Source of the DNA: Chloroflexota bacterium
Lineage (GTDB): Bacteria; Chloroflexota; UBA6077; JACCZL01
DNA: 64,000 bases
Assembly: GCA_020850535.1 (NCBI GenBank)
Contig: JADZEM010000143.1
Coordinates: 54,421 to 118,420 of the forward strand
Direction: 5' to 3'
This document shows positions 1 to 8,288 of the stretch, one piece after another; positions within the stretch are counted from its first letter, which is position 1; each line of letters begins with the position of its first letter. The notes beneath the pieces are model-generated. The model had not been told where the DNA came from. It did not search any database and saw only the letters and a list, made by a program, of their open reading frames with translations. A program made the translations under genes and the position numbers.

Positions 1-896
1 CCCGATCCGGCTTCTTCGGACGGATCCGGCAGCTGCTCACCGCCGAGCGGCCCATTGACGACGACCTCTGGGATGAGCTGGAAGAGCTGCTGATCCAGGC
101 GGACGTGGGCGTCCAGTTGACCGACGAGCTGATGGAGCGGCTGCGTGGCGAGCACCGCTCGGGCGAGATCCAGAGCTCGCGCGATCTGTTCGACGCGTTG
201 AAGGATGCCCTCGCGACGGCCCTCGAGGATGTCGCCGAGAAGCAGGAGAAGGTCGGGCCGCTGGTCCAGAAGGGGAAGCTCTCCTGCATCCTGGTGGTCG
301 GCGTCAACGGCGTCGGCAAGACCACCTCCATCGCCAAGCTGGGGAACCTGTACCGCGGCCAGGGCTACAGCGTGGTGCTGGCGGCCGGCGACACGTTCCG
401 CGCGGCGGCCATCGACCAGTTGAAGATCTGGGGGGACCGCGCCAACGTGCCCGTCGTCGCGCACCAGCCGAACGCCGACCCTGGTGCGGTGGTCTACGAC
501 GCCCTCAGCGCGGCTCGCTCGCGGAACACCGACCTGGTGATCGTGGATACGGCCGGGCGGCTGCACACCAAGTTCAACCTGATGGAAGAGCTGAAGAAGA
601 TCCGCCGGGTGATCGACAAGCAGGGCGTGGACCGCGTCACGACGGTGCTGGTGGTGGACGCCACGACCGGCCAGAACGCGATCACCCAGGCCCAGCAGTT
701 CGCCAAGACGGCGGGCCTGGACGGGCTGATCGTGACCAAGCTGGACGGGACGGCCAAGGGCGGCGTCGTGTTCGCCGTGACGCGCGAGGTCGGCGTGCCG
801 ATCATGTTCGTCGGGACCGGCGAGAAACTGGACGATATGTCGGACTTCGACCCCGACGATTTCGTGGATGTGCTCGTCGGCGACGGTCGCGCGTAG
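1..896 (+). CDS. ftsY: Signal recognition particle receptor FtsY (5' partial)
   Basis: SRP receptor GTPase; it docks the Ffh-ribosome complex at the membrane for co-translational insertion. The reading frame is open from the first base of the window (codons in phase with position 3), so the true start lies upstream and the GTG at 105 is only internal. The visible N-terminal stretch reads as the four-helix N domain. The G domain follows with G1 GVNGVGKTT (about 300-326), [15 protein letters not shown] and the FtsY-type closing [14 protein letters not shown]. The acidic N-terminal A domain is missing or outside the window. ffh follows in the same direction 171 bp downstream, so both protein partners of the pathway are neighbours. 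Confident from motifs. Confidence 0.96.
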   Translation, partial: RSGFFGRIRQLLTAERPIDDDLWDELEELLIQADVGVQLTDELMERLRGEHRSGEIQSSRDLFDALKDALATALEDVAEKQEKVGPLVQKGKLSCILVVGVNGVGKTTSIAKLGNLYRGQGYSVVLAAGDTFRAAAIDQLKIWGDRANVPVVAHQPNADPGAVVYDALSAARSRNTDLVIVDTAGRLHTKFNLMEELKKIRRVIDKQGVDRVTTVLVVDATTGQNAITQAQQFAKTAGLDGLIVTKLDGTAKGGVVFAVTREVGVPIMFVGTGEKLDDMSDFDPDDFVDVLVGDGRA

Positions 897-1067
897 TCTG
901 AACGATCTGCTCGGCGCGGGTCAGAGGAAGAACATGGCGTCATTCAAGCGCTTGCCTGGCCAGCGAGCTGCCATCTTCGAGAACCTGAGGTTAGAGATAT
1001 GCTGCGCACCGATGGCGGCGCGTAGTCTCGTCATTGAACCGAGGCAGAACACGCGGAGGAGACGGCG

Positions 1068-2402
1068 ATGTTTGAGAGTCTGTCTGATCGGCTGACCGCC
1101 GTCTTCGAGAAGCTGCGGAGCCACGGCAAGGTCACCGAAGAGGATCTGAAGGTTGCGCTGCGCGAGGTGCGGATCGCGCTCCTCGAAGCCGACGTCAGCC
1201 TCAAGGTCGTGCGGCAGTTCATCAAGTCCGTCGAGGAGAAGGCGCTCGGGGCCGACGTCCTCAAGGGCCTGAATCCCGCCCAGCAGGTCATCAAGATCGT
1301 CCACGACGAGCTGGTGGAGGTGTTGGGCGGCGGCGGCGCGGCGAAGCTGAATACGGCCACCCAGCCGCCGAACGTGATCCTGCTGGTCGGCCTCCAGGGC
1401 GCTGGCAAGACGACGCTCGCCGCCAAGCTGGCGCTGATGCTCCGCAAGCAGGGCCAGCGCCCGATCCTGGTGGCGGCCGACCCGTACCGCCCGGCCGCCG
1501 TCACCCAGATCCAGACGCTGGGCAAGCAGCTGGACATCCCCGTCTACCACGAGGAGGGCCGCAAGCCGCCGGACCTCGCGCAGGACGCCGTCACGTACGC
1601 CCAGCGCATGAACTTCAACTACGTGATCGTCGATACGGCCGGCCGAACGGTCATCGACGACGCGATGATGAACGAGGTCGCGGAGATCAGGCGGCGGCTC
1701 AACCCGCCTGAGGTGCTGCTCGTGGCGGACGCGATGACGGGCCAGGACGCCGTCAAGGTGGCCGAGCAGTTCCACGCCCGCGTGAGCATCACGGGCGTCG
1801 TGCTGACCAAGATGGACGGCGATGCCCGGGGTGGCGCGGCGCTCTCGTTGCGCTCGGTGACGGGCGTCCCCATCAAGTTCGTCGGCGTCTCCGAGAAGCC
1901 GGACGGTATCGAGCAGTTCCACCCGGAGCGGATCGCGACGCGCATCCTCGGCATGGGCGACGTGATGACGCTCATCGAGAAGGCGCAGCAGCAGACCTCC
2001 GAAGAGGAGGCGCAGAAGCTGGCCGGGAAGTTCAAGAAGGGGACGTTCGACCTGGAAGACTTCCTGGAGCAGCTTCAGAAGATGCGGAACATGGGGCCGT
2101 TGGAGCAGCTGTTGGGGATGATCCCCGGGATGTCGCAGGCGCTGAAGGGTCAGGATCTCTCGGGCTCGGAGAAGCAGTTCAAGCGCATCGAGGCGATCAT
2201 CCAGTCGATGACGCCCTACGAGCGGCGGAACCCGGACGTGATCGGGACCAGCCGGAAGCGGCGGATCGCCAAGGGCAGCGGCACGACCACCTCGGAGGTC
2301 AACAAGCTGCTGAACCAGTTCCGCGAGATGCAGAAGATGATGAAGATGTTCTCACGTGGGAAGATGCCACGCGGCCTCGGGGCGCTGATGGGCCGCCGGT
2401 AG
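1068..2402 (+). CDS. ffh: Signal recognition particle protein Ffh (SRP54)
   Basis: GTPase subunit of the signal recognition particle; binds signal peptides and 4.5S RNA. 444 aa, the usual family length. N domain residues 1-95, G domain with G1 GLQGAGKTT (108-116), DTAGR, TKMDGDARGG and the GVSEKPDGIEQFHPER closing segment. The C-terminal M domain is methionine-rich (QLQKMRNMGPLEQLLGMIP, then a tail with KMMKMF) and carries an RNA-binding SGS-like region (IGTSRKRRIAKGSG). Start chosen at ATG 1068, with GGAGGAGA upstream at good spacing. Pairs functionally with FtsY just upstream. No 4.5S RNA gene was recognised nearby. Confidence 0.97.
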   Translation: MFESLSDRLTAVFEKLRSHGKVTEEDLKVALREVRIALLEADVSLKVVRQFIKSVEEKALGADVLKGLNPAQQVIKIVHDELVEVLGGGGAAKLNTATQPPNVILLVGLQGAGKTTLAAKLALMLRKQGQRPILVAADPYRPAAVTQIQTLGKQLDIPVYHEEGRKPPDLAQDAVTYAQRMNFNYVIVDTAGRTVIDDAMMNEVAEIRRRLNPPEVLLVADAMTGQDAVKVAEQFHARVSITGVVLTKMDGDARGGAALSLRSVTGVPIKFVGVSEKPDGIEQFHPERIATRILGMGDVMTLIEKAQQQTSEEEAQKLAGKFKKGTFDLEDFLEQLQKMRNMGPLEQLLGMIPGMSQALKGQDLSGSEKQFKRIEAIIQSMTPYERRNPDVIGTSRKRRIAKGSGTTTSEVNKLLNQFREMQKMMKMFSRGKMPRGLGALMGRR

Positions 2403-2454
2403 GCCATCGCCAGGGTGGCCCACTCATCATTCACATCATCAGACGAGTTTGAGG

Positions 2455-2716
2455 GTGGTTGATCTCGACTTCACGGAGTATGCGCGCGCCCGGATGTATC
2501 AGCGAAAGGTCTCTGAAGGCGCAGTCCATGCCATCGTCGAAGATGCAGATGCCGTCATTTGACGGAAGGATGGGCGCACCCGAGTACATCGGCGTCTGGC
2601 AAGGGCGTTTTCTGCTTGTGGTGGCTGAGGGCGATGTCGAAGATGACGACGACATCCTCGTCCTGAACGTCATTCATCACGACGGTGACCAGACTTCGGG
2701 CCATCCAGCGCGCTAG
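2455..2716 (+). pseudogene. Frameshifted DUF4258-like small protein
   Basis: Two frames together read as one small protein. From GTG 2455 the frame gives DFTEYARARMYQRKVSEGAV and continues to a TGA at 2560-2562. The next frame continues from about 2558 with DGRMGAPEYIGVWQGRFLLV and an acidic tail ending at the TAG at 2716. This layout (an HA/YARxRMxQRxVS helix, then a strand-rich half) resembles DUF4258, a RelE-like fold often found as an orphan toxin-like gene. A +1 shift is needed at the short TTT run near 2558. It could be real decay or a base-calling error. The family assignment is by eye only. Confidence 0.45.
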
Positions 2717-2757
2717 CTGAAACCCGAACACCCCGGCACATTCTGGGCGGCCAGGAA

Positions 2758-2961
2758 CAGGGCGATTGCATGTTGATGTCGTCGTGCCGCCGCGTCGGGG
2801 CTTGAAAGCCCCGCCTACGATCCTGCAGTCGCTGCGCGACGCTCCAGTCTCACCGGACGACGGCTGTTCCCGACGGCCGTCGCGCAGCGACGGCGTGACG
2901 GTAGGCGGGGACTTCAGTCCCCGACGAGGTCGCAGGACGTGCTCGTCATGCAATCGCCCTG
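2758..2961. mobile_element. Hairpin MITE-like element, copy 1 (first of tandem pair)
   Basis: 204 bp. Perfect 15-bp terminal inverted repeats: CAGGGCGATTGCATG at 2758-2772 and its complement at 2947-2961. Inside, the left half carries the hairpin GGGGCTTGAAAGCCCC and the right half GGGGACTTCAGTCCCC. An inner pair GTCGCTGCGCGAC / GTCGCGCAGCGAC brackets the centre. No coding capacity. Copies 1 and 2 together are bounded by the perfect 10-bp direct repeat CGGCCAGGAA (2748-2757 and 3189-3198), read as a target-site duplication. A 10-bp spacer (2962-2971) separates it from copy 2. Confidence 0.88.
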
Positions 2962-2971
2962 AGGGCAGCGT

Positions 2972-3188
2972 CAGGACGATTGCATGTTGATGTCGTCGTG
3001 CCGCCGCGTCGGGGCTTGAAAGCCCCGCCTACGATCCTGCAGTCGCTGCGCGACGCCCCAGTCTCACCAGACGACGCCGTTTCCGGTGTCCGTCGCGCAG
3101 CGACTGAATGCGTGTAGGCGGGGACTTCAGTCCCCGCCCGCCCGTCTAGTCGCGCTTCGGGTACACCAATGAACATGCAATCGCCCTG
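2972..3188. mobile_element. Hairpin MITE-like element, copy 2 (second of tandem pair)
   Basis: 217 bp, same orientation as copy 1. Left end CAGGACGATTGCATG (one change from consensus), right end CATGCAATCGCCCTG. The left half is nearly identical to copy 1. The right subterminal arm is the other common type, ending GTACACCAATGAA just before the inverted repeat. Contains the covarying GGGGnnn-GA-nnnCCCC hairpins and the GTCGCTGCGCGAC pair. The CGGCCAGGAA duplication follows directly at 3189-3198. Short open frames inside are by-products of the repeat and are not annotated. Confidence 0.88.
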
Positions 3189-3207
3189 CGGCCAGGAAGG
3201 GGAGCGC

Positions 3208-3231
3208 GGCCGACGCAGGTGTGCGTCGGCC
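3208..3231 (-). terminator. Hairpin downstream of the 84-aa gene
   Basis: Perfect 10-bp stem GGCCGACGCA / TGCGTCGGCC with a 4-nt loop, about 40 bp past the stop of the minus-strand gene at 3272-3526. No long T-run follows, so an intrinsic terminator is plausible but not proven. The tandem element pair (copies 1-2) is inserted about 10 bp beyond it. Confidence 0.45.
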
Positions 3232-3271
3232 CCTTCGCGAAGGTCTCGGCGATCCTCGCTGTTCGACCGGG

Positions 3272-3526
3272 CTAGACGCGGACCAGCTCGTCGCGGGCGA
3301 ACCAGCGGCCCAGGGGCAGCAGCGGCTGCTGATCGGTCGGGCGGGGGCGGTTGGTGAAGAACACGAAAACCGGGTGATCGTTGGTCCCGTAGTCGATGTC
3401 CAGCGCGTGCCCTGACAGGTTGTTCTCTTGCGGACTGTGCTGGTGGTCCCCGCCATTGCAGCCTTCGCGCAGCTTCACACTGACGTGCACGCCCGGGCCG
3501 ATAGCCGTCGGTTCACACTGCACCAT
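3272..3526 (-). CDS. Small hypothetical protein (84 aa)
   Basis: Unrecognised 84-aa protein, Pro- and His-containing, without a signal peptide or membrane segment. ATG at 3526 is preceded by GGAGG at near-ideal spacing, which is the main reason to accept it over the shadow frames. The composition looks like a folded cytosolic protein (LPLGRWFARDELVRV C-terminus). Divergent from the iron-permease-like gene at 3933; the 406-bp gap between them holds two perfect 14-bp palindromes. A hairpin lies just downstream. Function unknown. Confidence 0.5.
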   Translation of the reverse strand: MVQCEPTAIGPGVHVSVKLREGCNGGDHQHSPQENNLSGHALDIDYGTNDHPVFVFFTNRPRPTDQQPLLPLGRWFARDELVRV

Positions 3527-3932
3527 GAGACCTCCATATCTAGCGCGGGGGCGTCGCCCGCGTGTCCATCACCCAGGACCGCGCCATACATGCTCGAGCA
3601 TGCTGCTGGCAACCTCTCGAATCACGGATGCACTGGTTACCGCCAGACACACCGATGGCGACGGGAGCAGCAGCTCGATTCATCGCTGGTCGTGTCGCAG
3701 AGATGAATGATCATTCAGTGAAACGGTCCTGCGCAGCGCAGAGAGACAATTCAGGATGCTGGCGTAAACCCGCCGCGAAGACTCCAGGCTGCCTGCTCGT
3801 CCTGGCATGACTTGTGCGTCAGGATGTCTTGTGCGTCATGATGCGGATGCGTCGGCGCAGCGTCTGGCACAGCCTCTGCATATCCTCGGATTGCGCCGAC
3901 TCCGACGAGGGAGCGGTCCGCCGAGGTACCGC
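3527..3932. promoter_or_regulatory. Divergent intergenic region with palindromes and a tandem repeat
   Basis: 406 bp between divergent genes. Holds CATGCTCGAGCATG at 3589-3602 and TGAATGATCATTCA at 3704-3717, both perfect 14-bp palindromes. The second has the TGAnTGA-TCAnTCA form typical of TetR-family operators. Also an imperfect direct repeat of about 18 bp around 3808-3846 (CTTGTGCGTCAGGATG, then CTTGTGCGTCATGATG). No RNA gene or convincing ORF was seen. No TetR gene lies in this window, so the regulator would be encoded elsewhere. Confidence 0.4.
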
Positions 3933-4337
3933 ATGAACGAGCTCTTTCAGGGGCTGGCCCAGCGCACGGCGCGGGCGGCTGGCTCATCGTGGGCGTTCGT
4001 CTTTGCCGCGGGCATTGTTCTGGGCTGGGCGATCTCCGGCCCGATCTTTCATTTCTCGGATACCTGGCAGTTGATCATCAACACTGGCACGACCATCGTG
4101 ACATTCTTGATGGTGTTCCTGATCCAGAACAGCCAGAACCGCGACACCCAGGCCATCCACCTCAAGCTCGACGAACTGTTGCGGGCGGTCCAGGGCGCGC
4201 GCGAGGATCGCTTCATCGACCTGGAGGACGCGACCGAGCAGCAACTGAAGCGGGTTCGTCAGGAGATCGAGCGAGACGCCCACGCGGCCGAGATGCTCTC
4301 CTTCGAAGATCGCTCGTCACGCCCGCGCAGTGGCTGA
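3933..4337 (+). CDS. Low-affinity iron permease-like membrane protein
   Basis: 134 aa. Resembles the bacterial members of the low-affinity iron permease family (PF04120 type): a short N-terminus (MNELFQGLAQRTARAAGS), TM helix about 18-38 (WAFVFAAGIVLGWAISGPIF), TM helix about 43-62, then the family-typical IQNSQNRDTQAIHLKLDELL and a charged helical tail (DLEDATEQQLKRVRQEIE). The open frame extends further upstream, but ATG 3933 is where family similarity begins. Iron transport has not been shown for most bacterial members, so the role is uncertain. Sits downstream of the TetR-operator-like palindrome. Confidence 0.75.
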   Translation: MNELFQGLAQRTARAAGSSWAFVFAAGIVLGWAISGPIFHFSDTWQLIINTGTTIVTFLMVFLIQNSQNRDTQAIHLKLDELLRAVQGAREDRFIDLEDATEQQLKRVRQEIERDAHAAEMLSFEDRSSRPRSG

Positions 4338-4352
4338 GCACCGGCGGCTGTC

Positions 4353-5597
4353 CTACTCGTGCCAGACCGTCGCGCGGCGATTCTCGACCACGACCCGACC
4401 CTCGGAGATCACCAGGCGCTTCTCGGCCTGACTGACGATGGCGTCCCACGGGCTGTCGGCGTCGAAGACGACAAGGTTCGCGCGGTCTCCAACGCTCACG
4501 CCGTAGCCCGTGAGGCCGAGCGCACGAGCCGCATTTGTGGTCGCCATCTCGAACACGGCGTGCACGTCACCGCGTCCGGCGAGGCGCCCGCCAGCCACCA
4601 GCAGGAGCCCGATCTCCAGCGGATCGGCGTTCCCGAACGGTGTGAAGGCGTTGCGGACGTTGTTCGAGGCCAGCGCCACGTTGACGCCCGCCGCCTGGAG
4701 CGCGCGCACGGGAGCGAGCGCCCGGCGCACGTTATAGGTGTCACCGCCGCCGCCCAGGTACAGGTCCGTCGCTGGTAGCGTGACGACGCTGATGTCGGCG
4801 CGGGCCAGCAGCTCGGCCAGGGGCTGGAGCTGCTCCGGCGGCAGTGCCCCCAGCGCCGTCGCGTGGCCGAGCGTCACGCGCCCCACGTACCCTTCGGCCA
4901 GGGCGCGCTCGGCGGCGTTGCGGGCCGTGAGACCTGGAGGGTCTGCGGGCGGCTCGTCGGAGAAGTCGGCGTGCAGGTCGAGCGGCACGCCGGCGGCCGT
5001 CGCCAGCGTGAACAGGGTGTCCAGGTGGGCAACCGGGTCTGGATCGACGTATGGCGCACCGCCGAGCACATCCGCTCCGAGTCGCAGCGCCTCGCGCAAC
5101 AGCTCCTCGGCGCCCGGCGACTTCTGGATGCCCTCCTGCGGAAAGGCCGCGACCTGGAGCGTCATCAGGCCGGCCAGCCGCTCGCGTAGCTCGAGGGCCA
5201 TCTCCAGGGCGGACAGCCCGAGGATCGGATCGACCTCGACATGCGCCCGTGCGTAGAGCGTCCCGTGCCGGCGCGCCATCTTCAGCACCTGCTCGGCGCG
5301 CGCCTGCATGTCGGCCCGAGTGAAGCCGCGTTTGAGGGCCGCCGTCAGCGCGATGGCCTCGCCAACGGACGCGACCTCGCCGGGCAGCTGGTCGAGCAGC
5401 AGGGCTTTCTCGATATGCAGGTGGGCCTCGACGAACGCTGGCGCGAGCAGCCGCCCGCCTGCGTGGATTCGCTCGACGCCCGGCTCGGCCTCACGGAGCG
5501 CCGAGCCGTAGGCGAAGATCCGGCCGTCACGCAGGAGCACGTCGGTCGGCCCGATCCCGCTCGGCAGGCGAACCGATTCGAGGAGCAGATCGGGCAT
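4353..5597 (-). CDS. Amidohydrolase family protein, cytosine deaminase-like
   Basis: 414 aa metal-dependent hydrolase. N-terminal small beta domain with DVLLRDGRIFAYG, then the metal motif FVEAHLHIEKALLLDQ (HxH replaced by H-L-H as in CodA types). LDPI/VDPILGLSALEMALELRERL and TLQVAAFPQEGI are characteristic of the cytosine deaminase branch. LHADFSDEP and GHATALG supply further metal ligands, and SNNVRNAFTPFGNADPLE is the CodA-type closing motif. ATG 5597 has GGAGG about 8 nt upstream. The natural substrate may be cytosine, creatinine, isoguanine or another cyclic amidine; sequence alone does not decide. The PAP2 phosphatase gene lies just upstream on the same strand (25-bp gap), so they may be co-transcribed. 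Confidence 0.82.
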   Translation of the reverse strand: MPDLLLESVRLPSGIGPTDVLLRDGRIFAYGSALREAEPGVERIHAGGRLLAPAFVEAHLHIEKALLLDQLPGEVASVGEAIALTAALKRGFTRADMQARAEQVLKMARRHGTLYARAHVEVDPILGLSALEMALELRERLAGLMTLQVAAFPQEGIQKSPGAEELLREALRLGADVLGGAPYVDPDPVAHLDTLFTLATAAGVPLDLHADFSDEPPADPPGLTARNAAERALAEGYVGRVTLGHATALGALPPEQLQPLAELLARADISVVTLPATDLYLGGGGDTYNVRRALAPVRALQAAGVNVALASNNVRNAFTPFGNADPLEIGLLLVAGGRLAGRGDVHAVFEMATTNAARALGLTGYGVSVGDRANLVVFDADSPWDAIVSQAEKRLVISEGRVVVENRRATVWHE

Positions 5598-5622
5598 GAT
5601 GTGGCCTCCGGACCGGTGGCGG

Positions 5623-6417
5623 CTACCGCTGACGTGCTTCCAGCGCCCCGCCGGCCCCGAGTCGCCGTCGTGCGTACAGCCAGACCAGGATCACCAGATA
5701 GCTCAGCCCCAGGGCGTAGGATGCCAGCACGTCGCTGGCCCAATGTTGCCCCATCCAGATGCGTGACGGCCCGACGAACAGGATGAGCAGCCCGCTGATC
5801 CAGAGGATCGCGGTCCGCAGGCGGCCCGGCTTGAGCTGGGCGTAGGCGAGGTACGCCAGGAAGCCGAAGAACGTCACATAGAACAGGGTGTGCCCCGAGG
5901 GGAAGCTGTTACCAGTGGCGCCCTGGATCACCGTCACAAGCGCCGCGTCCGGCCGTGGCCTGCCAACCAGCCACTTGAACACCTCCGTGAGCGCCACCGA
6001 TGCGCTCGCCGCGAGCATGAACCACATCTCGGTGCGATAGCCGGCCAGCCGGAGCAGTACCGCCACCACGGCGATCAGCACAGCCACCTGGGGGAAGAAG
6101 CCGGGCAGACTCACGCCCAGCATCAGCGGCCCGAAGAACGGCAGCCCGACAGACTGTATGGTCTGCGTCGTCGCCAGGTCGAGCTCAGCCGTTCGGCCAC
6201 CCGTGACGAGCGCCGCTGTGCCCCCGAATCCCACCAGCCCCAGCCCGGCCAGCGCCGTGAACGACTGCGTGCGGTACGCGGCGACCCAGCGCGGCACCAG
6301 CGAACGACGCACGGCGTCACGCAGGGCGGGGTCGGCGCCGGCGACCGTTTCCGGCTGAACCGGGGCAGTGAGGCGGGGCAGGATCGTGTCATCCTGGTCG
6401 GTTGGCGTGTCGCTCAT
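5623..6417 (-). CDS. PAP2-superfamily membrane phosphatase
   Basis: 264 aa integral membrane protein with about six TM segments and all three PAP2 motifs: KWLVGRPRP (C1), SFPSGHT (C2) and SRIWMGQHWASDV (C3, with the nucleophile-activating His). Members dephosphorylate phosphatidic acid, phosphatidylglycerol phosphate or undecaprenyl pyrophosphate on the outer face of the membrane. The N-terminal 45 residues are hydrophilic. Probably leads a two-gene unit with the amidohydrolase. Substrate cannot be assigned from sequence; length and topology fit the BcrC/PgpB-like group. Confidence 0.86.
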   Translation of the reverse strand: MSDTPTDQDDTILPRLTAPVQPETVAGADPALRDAVRRSLVPRWVAAYRTQSFTALAGLGLVGFGGTAALVTGGRTAELDLATTQTIQSVGLPFFGPLMLGVSLPGFFPQVAVLIAVVAVLLRLAGYRTEMWFMLAASASVALTEVFKWLVGRPRPDAALVTVIQGATGNSFPSGHTLFYVTFFGFLAYLAYAQLKPGRLRTAILWISGLLILFVGPSRIWMGQHWASDVLASYALGLSYLVILVWLYARRRLGAGGALEARQR

Positions 6418-6482
6418 CCTGCCAACTGCTCCCCGGCCGCGTGCTTTGCTGGGACAGTATGCCGGACGGTGGTCCCACCGGT

Positions 6483-6536
6483 ACGGCCCGACGCCCCTGG
6501 CCCTCCTGCTGGGGAGAACCAGGGGCGTCGGGCCGT
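6483..6536. terminator. Perfect 18-bp stem hairpin
   Basis: Arms ACGGCCCGACGCCCCTGG (6483-6500) and CCAGGGGCGTCGGGCCGT (6519-6536) are exact reverse complements around an 18-nt loop. It lies between the start of the PAP2 gene and the stop of the small minus-strand gene at 6604-6786, which it would terminate. No T-run follows on either strand, so it may instead be a small repeat element or a Rho-assisted stop. Confidence 0.5.
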
Positions 6537-6603
6537 GACCGGCGGGACTCCGCTGGCGCGTGAGCCGTGAACGACCGCGTGTCGGGTCAGCCGGGTGTCT
6601 GGG

Positions 6604-6786
6604 TCAGGTCAGCGTGTCCGCGTACTCGCCGCTGGGCGGCCCAGCGATCTCGTGTTCGAGGCGACCTCGTTCACCCAGCCAGCGCAAGAAGAGCAGTGAG
6701 GCTCTGGCTGGCTCGTGCGCCGTATCCACGAACATCTGCAGCTCACCATCGTACCGAGCGCCACGCTTCGTCTGCTCCGCGTTCAT
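6604..6786 (-). CDS. Small hypothetical protein (60 aa)
   Basis: 60 aa with believable amphipathic composition (GARYDGELQMFVDTAHEPAR, then ASLLFLRWLGERGRLEHEIAG). ATG 6786 is preceded by GGAGGC at suitable spacing. No known domain recognised, no signal or membrane segment. Stands alone between two opposite-facing genes, with a strong hairpin downstream. Could be a conserved small cytosolic protein; function unknown. Confidence 0.5.
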   Translation of the reverse strand: MNAEQTKRGARYDGELQMFVDTAHEPARASLLFLRWLGERGRLEHEIAGPPSGEYADTLT

Positions 6787-7114
6787 CGGGGGCCTCCACG
6801 CTCTCCTGTACGGTCAGATCGGCGTCGACGTCCCGGTGTCCGCTGGTGCTGTTGGGACGCCTGACCGCTCTTCTGCCTGATCTCAGTGTCCAACATTTCG
6901 GTCCGCGGCTCCGTCCACCCGGGCACATTCCAGCTATCGGGTTGGAAACGTTCAGGGTGTCTCCTTCTCGTGGGAGCCGTCGTTATGCTGAATACAGGCT
7001 GAGTGCAGGCTGAGTGCGCCGTCGCGTGACCGGCGTGCCTGATCCGACGCCCCGACGCCGTATGGCCGCTTCGATCGTGCGCCTGACGCTGTCGGACCTC
7101 GCTGGGAGGCCCCG
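6787..7114. other. Intergenic region, 328 bp
   Basis: No convincing gene or RNA. Contains a short tandem GCAGGCTGAGT-type repeat near 6990-7015 and a TTATGCT sequence just before it that could serve as a -10 element for the downstream membrane protein. Otherwise featureless. Confidence 0.3.
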
Positions 7115-8239
7115 GTGCCGAACGAGTCAATTCCGCCACCTGCACGATCTCAGCTGCCATTTCGCATCGCGTTCTTCCTGGTGGCGTCCATCGTTCTCGG
7201 GCTGATTGTTGCCCTGCCGTTCGCCATCCGCAGCCTGACCGACGACCTGTTCAACTCGGTGGAGAGCAACGTCTACCCCTTTCAGGGGCTGACGGCGACG
7301 GCGGCACGCGGCCAGATCCACATCAGCATCGTCGACCTGGACGAGGCGCGCCTGCGGGCGACGCTCCGGCTCTCCGGGCACCGCAACTGCCCGGGCCAGT
7401 GCCCGCCCGGCAACCGAGTCGTCCTGTTCTCCCTCTGGAGCACCGACGGCGACGCGGCCGGATCGCCGCCCTCGGCGAAGGTGGACATGACGAACGCCTC
7501 GTCGGTGGTCTCGGACGACCTGACGCTGCCCGTCCACGGACATCCGACGCTCTACCCGTTTGACACCTACGAGCTATGGCTGGGCGTGGGCGTGGCCGCG
7601 CTGTTGCCGGACGGCTCGGTGCGGCCGATCACCCGGGACGAGTCGGCAGGGATGCTGCGGGCCACCATCCAGGAGCAACTGCCGCGCGAGTCGATGGGCG
7701 CGCCACAGCCACTGTCGCTGACCGACATCGACGACCCCAGTCAGCCGTACCAGCTCGTCGGCGCCGAGCGGCTGGTGTTCACGCGGCCGATTCACGAGCG
7801 CGTCCTGGCCGTCTTGCTGGTACTGCTGGTGGCCGCCGCCGCGTGCTACGCCGTCTTCATGCGCCCGCTGCACGATCTGGTCATCAACAGCGGCGGTCTG
7901 GTGCTGGGCGTCTGGGGGATCCGCGCGCTCCTGTCGCCGGGCACCGCGTCACGGACCCTGGTCGACCTCTCGCTGTCGCTGGTGATCCTGTTCCTGCTCA
8001 GCGCGATCACGTTCCGCGCCCTGCAGTTCTTGTGGGGGCGGGGTGGCTTCTCATGGCGGCGGCCCGCCCCACCGGTCACGGCCGAGGCTGCGCCCGCGGC
8101 GCCGGCCGCCGACGCGGCGCCAGCCAGGCCGGATGCGCCGCCAGCCAGGCTGGATGCGCCGCCAGCCAGGCCGGATGCGCCGCCAGCCAGGCCGGATGCG
8201 CCAACGGAGACGCCGAAACCAGGAGAGCGCGCCGCCTGA
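7115..8239 (+). CDS. DUF4436-like four-TM membrane protein with Pro/Ala repeat tail
   Basis: 374 aa. One N-terminal TM (about 19-40), an extracytoplasmic beta-rich domain (about 45-225) with a CPGQCPPG cysteine pair, three closely spaced C-terminal TMs (about 228-310), then a cytosolic low-complexity tail of PDAPPAR repeats. Topology resembles DUF4436 membrane proteins; that call is by architecture and tentative. GTG 7115 has GGGAGG just upstream. The tail is encoded by a tandem 18-bp DNA repeat at about 8116-8205 and is likely variable in length between strains. A hairpin follows the stop. Confidence 0.7.
   Translation: MPNESIPPPARSQLPFRIAFFLVASIVLGLIVALPFAIRSLTDDLFNSVESNVYPFQGLTATAARGQIHISIVDLDEARLRATLRLSGHRNCPGQCPPGNRVVLFSLWSTDGDAAGSPPSAKVDMTNASSVVSDDLTLPVHGHPTLYPFDTYELWLGVGVAALLPDGSVRPITRDESAGMLRATIQEQLPRESMGAPQPLSLTDIDDPSQPYQLVGAERLVFTRPIHERVLAVLLVLLVAAAACYAVFMRPLHDLVINSGGLVLGVWGIRALLSPGTASRTLVDLSLSLVILFLLSAITFRALQFLWGRGGFSWRRPAPPVTAEAAPAAPAADAAPARPDAPPARLDAPPARPDAPPARPDAPTETPKPGERAA
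8116..8205 (+). repeat. 18-bp tandem repeat in the coding tail
   Basis: About five near-identical units of GCCAGCCAGGCCGGATGC type, in frame, encoding PDAPPAR repeats at the C-terminus of the membrane protein. One unit has CTGG for CCGG, changing Pro to Leu. Candidate for copy-number variation by slippage. Confidence 0.75.
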
Positions 8240-8270
8240 CGCACGCGCACAGACGCGCGAGCGTGCCGGA

Positions 8271-8288
8271 GTGTGCTTCGGAGCACAC
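8271..8288 (+). terminator. Terminator hairpin of the membrane protein gene
   Basis: GTGTGCT-TCGG-AGCACAC, perfect 7-bp stem with a 4-nt loop, 31 bp after the stop at 8239. No T-run. Confidence 0.45.

Noticed and set aside
2758..3188. CRISPR array
   Set aside because: Repeats are large, palindromic and come in ones or twos with 10-bp spacers; there are no regular short repeats with unique spacers and no cas genes.
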